DNA of 64,000 nucleotides from CALBPI01 sp039033995 (GTDB lineage: Bacteria; Pseudomonadota; Gammaproteobacteria; Steroidobacterales; Woeseiaceae): positions 62,001-126,000 of the forward strand of contig JBCCBP010000002.1 in NCBI GenBank assembly GCA_039033995.1, in the 5' to 3' direction. Position numbers and translations under genes: made by a program. Below are positions 60,073 to 64,000 of this stretch, piece after piece. Each line of letters begins with the position of its first letter. The stretch's first letter is position 1. The notes under the pieces were generated by a model that had not been told where the DNA came from, made no database searches, and saw nothing but the letters and a program-made list of their open reading frames with translations.

Positions 60073-61866
60073 CTAATGCGCGCAGGCAACCTCGCCGTTA
60101 CGACAACGCAAATCGCGTGGACCCAACGCCAAAGCATCCGGCCGCCTGGGGTCCGCGGCCCCTCGCATCAGACCTTCTTCAAACACGATCGTCTGCGCGC
60201 TACCCATGGTGCGCCGACGCATATCCGCATCGTGACCCATGGACTTGAGCAGCTTCAGCGTATCCGGGCTGAACCCGGCCTCCATGAACAAGCGATCGGG
60301 GAACCATTGGTGGTGAATGCGCGGCGCAGCCACGGCATCGCTTGGCGACATGTCGAAATCGATCAGATTGATCATGACCTGTAACACCGTCGTAATGATA
60401 CGGCTGCCGCCCGGGCTGCCCGTTGCTATCCACGGTTTGCCATCGCGAAAAACGATCGTCGGCGTCATCGAGCTCAACGGTCGTTTGCCGGGGCCAATCG
60501 CATTGGCTTCATTGCCGAGCAACCCGAACCCGTTCGGCGTGCCCGGCTTGGCAGAAAAGTCGTCCATTTCATTGTTGAGCAGAATCCCGGTACCCGGAAT
60601 GGTGATGCCACTGCCGTAAGAGAAATTCAGCGTATAGGTATTCACTACGGTATTCCCGTAGCGGTCCATGACGCCGTAATGCGTGGTATCTGGGCTTTCT
60701 GCAACCGGCGCAACAGCGGGTGCGACCTGCGTCGATTGGCGCGCCTTATTCGGATCGATTTGCGCAGCAATTTCGCGCGCGTAGGCTTTAGTCATCAGCC
60801 ACTCGTAGGATTCCGTATAGAAATCCGGGTCGCCCAGATGCTGACTGCGATCCGCGTAGGCGGTGCGCATCACCTCGGTCAGCCAGTGCAGATGCTGTGC
60901 GCTGCCGAAGCCCGCTGCCGCGAGATCAAACTGCTCAAGCACATTCAACATCTGAATGATCAACACCCCGCCGGAGCTCGGTGGCGGCATCGCGACGATT
61001 TTCAAACCACGATAGGTGCCTTGCACAGGCTCGCGTTCGGTGGGCGCATAGCTCGCGAGATCCTCCGCGGTAATCAAACCGCCGTTGGCTTCCATCGCGG
61101 CGACAATACGATCAGCGATTGCACCCTTGTAGAACGCATCGGGGCCGTTGGCTGCGATCCGCTTCAGAGACCAGGCCAAATCGGGCTGTTTCAGGATCTC
61201 ACCGGTCTCATAGGGCTCACCATTCGGCTTGTAATACGCCTTTAGCGTGGCCGGGTCGCGACCGAGTCGCTCACGGCGTCGAGCCAGAGCCTGAGCGAGA
61301 TCCGGGCTGACACGCATACCGTCCTCCGCGATGCGAATAGCAGGTCGTAGAATTTGCTCCCAGGACATCGTGCCGTAGCGCGACAGCGCGTGGTGCATAC
61401 CAGCGACAGTCCCCGGCACACCGGCAGCCAGATAGCTGAAGCGGGATGCCATTGGGTTAGGATCGCCGTTATCGTCCAGGTACATATCTCGGGTCGCCGC
61501 AGCAGGCGCACGCTCACGATAATCGATCGCGACCGTCTCATCGTCCTCAGCGAGGTAGATGAGCATAAAGCCACCGCCACCCAAATTCCCTGCACGCGGC
61601 AATGTGACGGCGAGCGTCATACCAACGGCCACGGCGGCGTCCACCGCGTTCCCACCGTCGGCGAGGATCTGCGCGCCAATCTCGGCGGCGATGGCGTTCT
61701 GCACCGCGACCATACCGTCGGCATCGGTAGCGGCATGATGTCGCGCACCGTAGTCGATGATGGATGGCTGTGCTTGCTGAGCTACCGCGTTGCCTGCAAA
61801 GAACGTGAATACGGCGACGCAGACCGCCGCGACACTAATCGGCGATTTGAACAATCTGTTTGCCAA
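60073..61866 (-). CDS. ggt: Gamma-glutamyltransferase (GGT), periplasmic
   Basis: 597 residues from a TTG start at 61866 with AAGGTG 6 bases upstream; the open frame runs on to 62046 but inside the preceding oxidoreductase gene. Signal peptide 1-29 (ending NAVA). Ntn-hydrolase fold: GNAVDAAVAVGMTL, GNLGGGGFML, then PPPSSGGVL, and the autoprocessing site with nucleophile Thr394 (SPDTTHYGVMD), followed by NTYTLNFSYGSGI and PGSGIL-like PGTGILLNNEMDDF, TGSPGGSRI. It cleaves glutathione and gamma-glutamyl peptides in the periplasm. It overlaps the upstream gene by 32 bases. Confidence 0.93.
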   Translation of the reverse strand: MANRLFKSPISVAAVCVAVFTFFAGNAVAQQAQPSIIDYGARHHAATDADGMVAVQNAIAAEIGAQILADGGNAVDAAVAVGMTLAVTLPRAGNLGGGGFMLIYLAEDDETVAIDYRERAPAAATRDMYLDDNGDPNPMASRFSYLAAGVPGTVAGMHHALSRYGTMSWEQILRPAIRIAEDGMRVSPDLAQALARRRERLGRDPATLKAYYKPNGEPYETGEILKQPDLAWSLKRIAANGPDAFYKGAIADRIVAAMEANGGLITAEDLASYAPTEREPVQGTYRGLKIVAMPPPSSGGVLIIQMLNVLEQFDLAAAGFGSAQHLHWLTEVMRTAYADRSQHLGDPDFYTESYEWLMTKAYAREIAAQIDPNKARQSTQVAPAVAPVAESPDTTHYGVMDRYGNTVVNTYTLNFSYGSGITIPGTGILLNNEMDDFSAKPGTPNGFGLLGNEANAIGPGKRPLSSMTPTIVFRDGKPWIATGSPGGSRIITTVLQVMINLIDFDMSPSDAVAAPRIHHQWFPDRLFMEAGFSPDTLKLLKSMGHDADMRRRTMGSAQTIVFEEGLMRGAADPRRPDALALGPRDLRCRNGEVACAH

Positions 61867-62851
61867 AATTGTCACCTTTAAGCATGCCGATGAACGCAGA
61901 CGGCGCGTTATCAATACCGTCAGCTGTTGTTTCCCGGTATTCCAGTTTGCCTTCGTCCAGCCAGCCACGCGCCAACGCATCCCATTTCGGTGCGTCTTGC
62001 TGGTAGTTGGATACGATAAAGCCCTGCATCTTGACGTTACGCCCAATGAGTGCCGTCATGCCTCGGGGGCCCGCCGGCATGTTTTCCGGCTTATCGTTGT
62101 AGTTGGCGATCATGCCGCACAAGGCGATACGACCGAACAATGCCATGTTCCAGATCGCGGCTTCCAGGATTTCACCACCAACATTTTCGAAGTTGACATC
62201 GATGCCTTTCGGGAAGGCAGCACGGACGGTTGCATGAATACTGTCGACCGTCTTGTAGTTAAACGCCTCATCGAAACCGAGCCCATCTTTCAACCATGCG
62301 ACTTTTTCGTCAGAGCCAGCACTACCAACAACTCGACAACCGGTGTTGCGCGCAATCTGCCCGACCACGGAACCGACCGCGCCTGACGCTGCAGAAACTA
62401 AAACCTCGTCACCGGATTTGCACTCACCGACGTTCATTAACCCAACGTAGGCTGTCAGTCCCGGCATACCGAGAATCCCAAGATGATAGGACAACGGATG
62501 ATTGCCCGCGACAATTTTGCGCAGTCCCGCTGCATCCGCGACGGAGTATTGTTCCCAGCCGAGCATGCCGACCACGTGATCGCCAGCCGCCAGGCCCGGT
62601 GCGTTGCTTTCGACCACTTCGGCCACGACCCCGCCAGCGAGCGGCTCGCCAATCTGGAACGGCGGCACATAGCTTTTGACGTCGTTCATCCGGCCGCGCA
62701 TATACGGATCCACCGACAGAAAGAGATTTCGACACAATACCTGACCGTCGCCTGGCGCTCCGATTGGCTGGGTGTCCAGTGTGAAATTATCCGCATTAAC
62801 CCAGCCTTCCGGACGGCTGGCGAGTAACACACGTCGATTGGTTTCCGCCAT
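61835..62851 (-). CDS. NADP-dependent oxidoreductase (MDR superfamily, CurA/PTGR-like)
   Basis: 338 residues from ATG 62851 (AGGAG 8-9 bases upstream). Zinc-free medium-chain reductase: FLSVDPYMRGRM, GDHVVGMLGWEQY, GILGMPGLTAYVGL, cofactor motif ASGAVGSVVGQIA, GSAGSDEKVAWL and FENVGGEILEAA, as in prostaglandin/leukotriene reductases and E. coli CurA. It reduces the double bond of alpha,beta-unsaturated ketones or aldehydes. First gene of a two-gene unit with ggt, which starts within its 3' end. Confidence 0.92.
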   Translation of the reverse strand: MAETNRRVLLASRPEGWVNADNFTLDTQPIGAPGDGQVLCRNLFLSVDPYMRGRMNDVKSYVPPFQIGEPLAGGVVAEVVESNAPGLAAGDHVVGMLGWEQYSVADAAGLRKIVAGNHPLSYHLGILGMPGLTAYVGLMNVGECKSGDEVLVSAASGAVGSVVGQIARNTGCRVVGSAGSDEKVAWLKDGLGFDEAFNYKTVDSIHATVRAAFPKGIDVNFENVGGEILEAAIWNMALFGRIALCGMIANYNDKPENMPAGPRGMTALIGRNVKMQGFIVSNYQQDAPKWDALARGWLDEGKLEYRETTADGIDNAPSAFIGMLKGDNFGKQIVQIAD

Positions 62852-62935
62852 GTTGGGCGCTCCTGTGATTACGTAGTTGCAGCGCGGAGTATACTGCACG
62901 AACCCGGCAGTTGCTGATGCAGCGAGGTATGATGC

Positions 62936-63775
62936 GTGCCAGATATGACGTCGATCGAACCTTTAGTCTCGCAGTTGCCGGTTCTCGCTGCGGCCGGCAT
63001 CGTTGCCGGACTGCTAGCGGGACTACTCGGCATTGGCGGCGGCATTGTGCTGGTGCCGGCCGGCCTGATTGTTCTCGGCGCGTTACAGGTGCCGGCAAGC
63101 GTCAGTATGCATGTCGCTATCGCAACTTCTTCCGCTGCCATTGTATTTAGCGCCATGTCATCCGCGTTGGCGCATCACCGACTCGGGTCAGTCGATTGGG
63201 TAACCGTACAACGCTGGGCACTGTGGACAGCGGCGGGCGCATTTGCTGGCGGTGTGATTTCTCGTTATATCAATGGCGACTGGTTGCGGCTGCTATTCAT
63301 GCTGCTCGCTGTATTCGTTGGCTTCCGCTTCCTGCGCCCAACGGACCATCAGCCGACCGCTGCGCGTGCCCTGCCCTTGGTGGCGCAGCGGGGCATCGCG
63401 ACGCTCATCGGGTTGTTTTCGGCTTGGCTCGGTATCGGTGGTGGGTCGTTTACGGTACCCGTCCTGACGACGCTCGGGACAGCGGTCAGTCGTGCCATTG
63501 CAACATCGGCGGCGCTCGGTAACTGTATCGCTTTACCCGCAACACTGGGCTTCATCATTGCGGGCCTCGACGCGGCAGGACGGCCACCGCTCAGCATTGG
63601 ATATGTGCATACCCCAAGTCTGGTCGTCTTTGCCCTGAGTGCGATGGCGCTTGCGCCCGTTGGCGCCCGGCTCGCTCATCGAATCAATCAGCGGCGCCTA
63701 AAGCAGCTGTTTGGTGTGTTCCTATGGATTGCTGCGTTGCGCATCGCCACTGGTCTTATGGCGAATACCTCATAG
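62936..63775 (+). CDS. Sulfite exporter TauE/SafE family permease (TSUP)
   Basis: 279 residues from a GTG start with GAGG 9 bases upstream. About eight membrane helices in two related halves, each with a glycine-rich motif: GLLGIGGGIVLVPAGL (about 27-42) and AWLGIGGGSFTVPVL (about 163-177). Members move sulfite, organosulfonates or similar anions; the substrate is not shown. No sulfur gene lies nearby. Divergent from the oxidoreductase gene. Confidence 0.88.
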   Translation: MPDMTSIEPLVSQLPVLAAAGIVAGLLAGLLGIGGGIVLVPAGLIVLGALQVPASVSMHVAIATSSAAIVFSAMSSALAHHRLGSVDWVTVQRWALWTAAGAFAGGVISRYINGDWLRLLFMLLAVFVGFRFLRPTDHQPTAARALPLVAQRGIATLIGLFSAWLGIGGGSFTVPVLTTLGTAVSRAIATSAALGNCIALPATLGFIIAGLDAAGRPPLSIGYVHTPSLVVFALSAMALAPVGARLAHRINQRRLKQLFGVFLWIAALRIATGLMANTS

Positions 63776-64000
63776 CGCAAAGGGAATTTGTCGGGGGATT
63801 GTCGGTTTTTACCGATTGACTGGTATTATCCGGTGACAGCGTTCGGGGACGCCGACGTCGGACCGGTGCGGGGGCACCAGCGACACCGCCACAGGGAACA
63901 CAACAACCCGCGGCGATGTACGCCATCTCATCGTCCTTCGTCACCCTCGAGCATTTGCGTGCCGGCCCGGGAAATTTCCACAGGCCGGTGATAAATCCGT
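63776..64000. other. Untranslated stretch rich in inverted repeats at the window end
   Basis: No credible gene on either strand. A row of short perfect repeats: TCGGT-tttt-ACCGA near 63802, GCGT-6-ACGC (63839-63852), palindrome CCGACGTCGG (63852-63861), GGTGC-gggg-GCACC (63865-63878), and CCGGCC...GGCCGG (63962-63988) enclosing the palindrome GGAAATTTCC (63970-63979). A TATTAT (near 63824) could be a -10 for plus-strand transcription. Not recognised as tmRNA, RNase P, 6S or 4.5S RNA. It may be the leader of a gene beyond the window. Confidence 0.4.

Noticed and set aside
63756..63944. Minus-strand 62-codon frame at the right edge
   Set aside because: Ends inside the permease gene, Cys/Gly/Arg-rich without family features, and lies over the inverted-repeat region.
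1..64000. CRISPR arrays, insertion sequences, integrase-linked islands or toxin-antitoxin pairs
   Set aside because: No regularly spaced direct repeats, transposase, or phage genes seen; the only recombinase is housekeeping XerD in its conserved neighbourhood.

Overview
The window looks like chromosomal DNA of a free-living, aerobic, heterotrophic gammaproteobacterium with moderately high GC content. The evidence is conserved gene neighbourhoods (queA-tgt-yajC-secD-secF next to suhB; xerD-dsbC), a class I-type SecDF, GlnRS, Uup, SlyX, ZapE and Zur of gammaproteobacterial type, and a TonB2-type energy-transduction operon. I could not fix the genus. No insertion sequence, prophage, CRISPR array or plasmid function was found. 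Genes are packed tightly; no gene-free stretch exceeds 300 bases. The longest are 18154-18437, 11591-11841, 44738-44979, 63776-64000 and 10444-10651.

Layout. 1-6.1 kb: 3' part of suhB facing secF, then secD, yajC, tgt and queA on the minus strand (protein export and queuosine tRNA modification). 6.2-8.4 kb: an ECF sigma factor, a membrane partner and a two-PDZ periplasmic protein in one operon. 8.5-11.6 kb: tRNA-Leu(CAA), a Zn-ribbon NUDIX hydrolase, a seven-iron ferredoxin, dsbC, xerD. 11.8-18.2 kb: a PlsC-like acyltransferase and the seven-gene operon DUF3450-ttpC-exbB-exbD-exbD-tonB-TPR. 18.4-24.9 kb: thiolase and HSD10-like dehydrogenase, ETF-quinone oxidoreductase, ZapE, a MarR regulator and tryptophan 2,3-dioxygenase.

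25-36.7 kb: a large NAD-glutamate dehydrogenase, a NYN/LOTUS putative RNase, phosphoglycerate mutase, gamma-carbonic anhydrase, TesB, a DUF1499 membrane protein, and a lipid operon (acyl-CoA ligase, small membrane protein, SDR, Mpo1-like). 36.7-41.3 kb: Uup, SlyX, a nitrilase, an altered IMPase-family protein and a MaoC-like hydratase. 41.3-44.7 kb: mocA facing the molybdenum cofactor operon moaA-moaC-mobA-moaD-moaE. 44.8-47.4 kb: a pair of acyl-CoA dehydrogenases. 47.4-53.5 kb: queuosine-precursor transporter YhhQ, glnS, a YdjM-like membrane protein, zur, thrS. 53.7-64 kb: an unusual receiver-receiver-membrane-repeat-TonB protein, XdhC, maleylacetoacetate isomerase, TypA/BipA, gamma-glutamyltransferase, a zinc-free alcohol dehydrogenase-like NADP oxidoreductase, a TauE/SafE permease, and an untranslated stretch rich in inverted repeats.

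Together these genes point to amino-acid and fatty-acid catabolism feeding the respiratory chain (GDH, TDO, HSD10/thiolase, acyl-CoA dehydrogenases, ETF-QO), TonB-driven outer-membrane uptake, and molybdoenzymes carrying both guanine (MobA) and cytosine (MocA) forms of the cofactor. The least ordinary items are the receiver/TonB fusion protein (53729-56389), the ECF/PDZ operon, the IMPase paralogue with a changed metal-binding motif, and the acyl-CoA ligase/SDR/Mpo1 operon. All functional statements rest on reading translated motifs; no database search was run.
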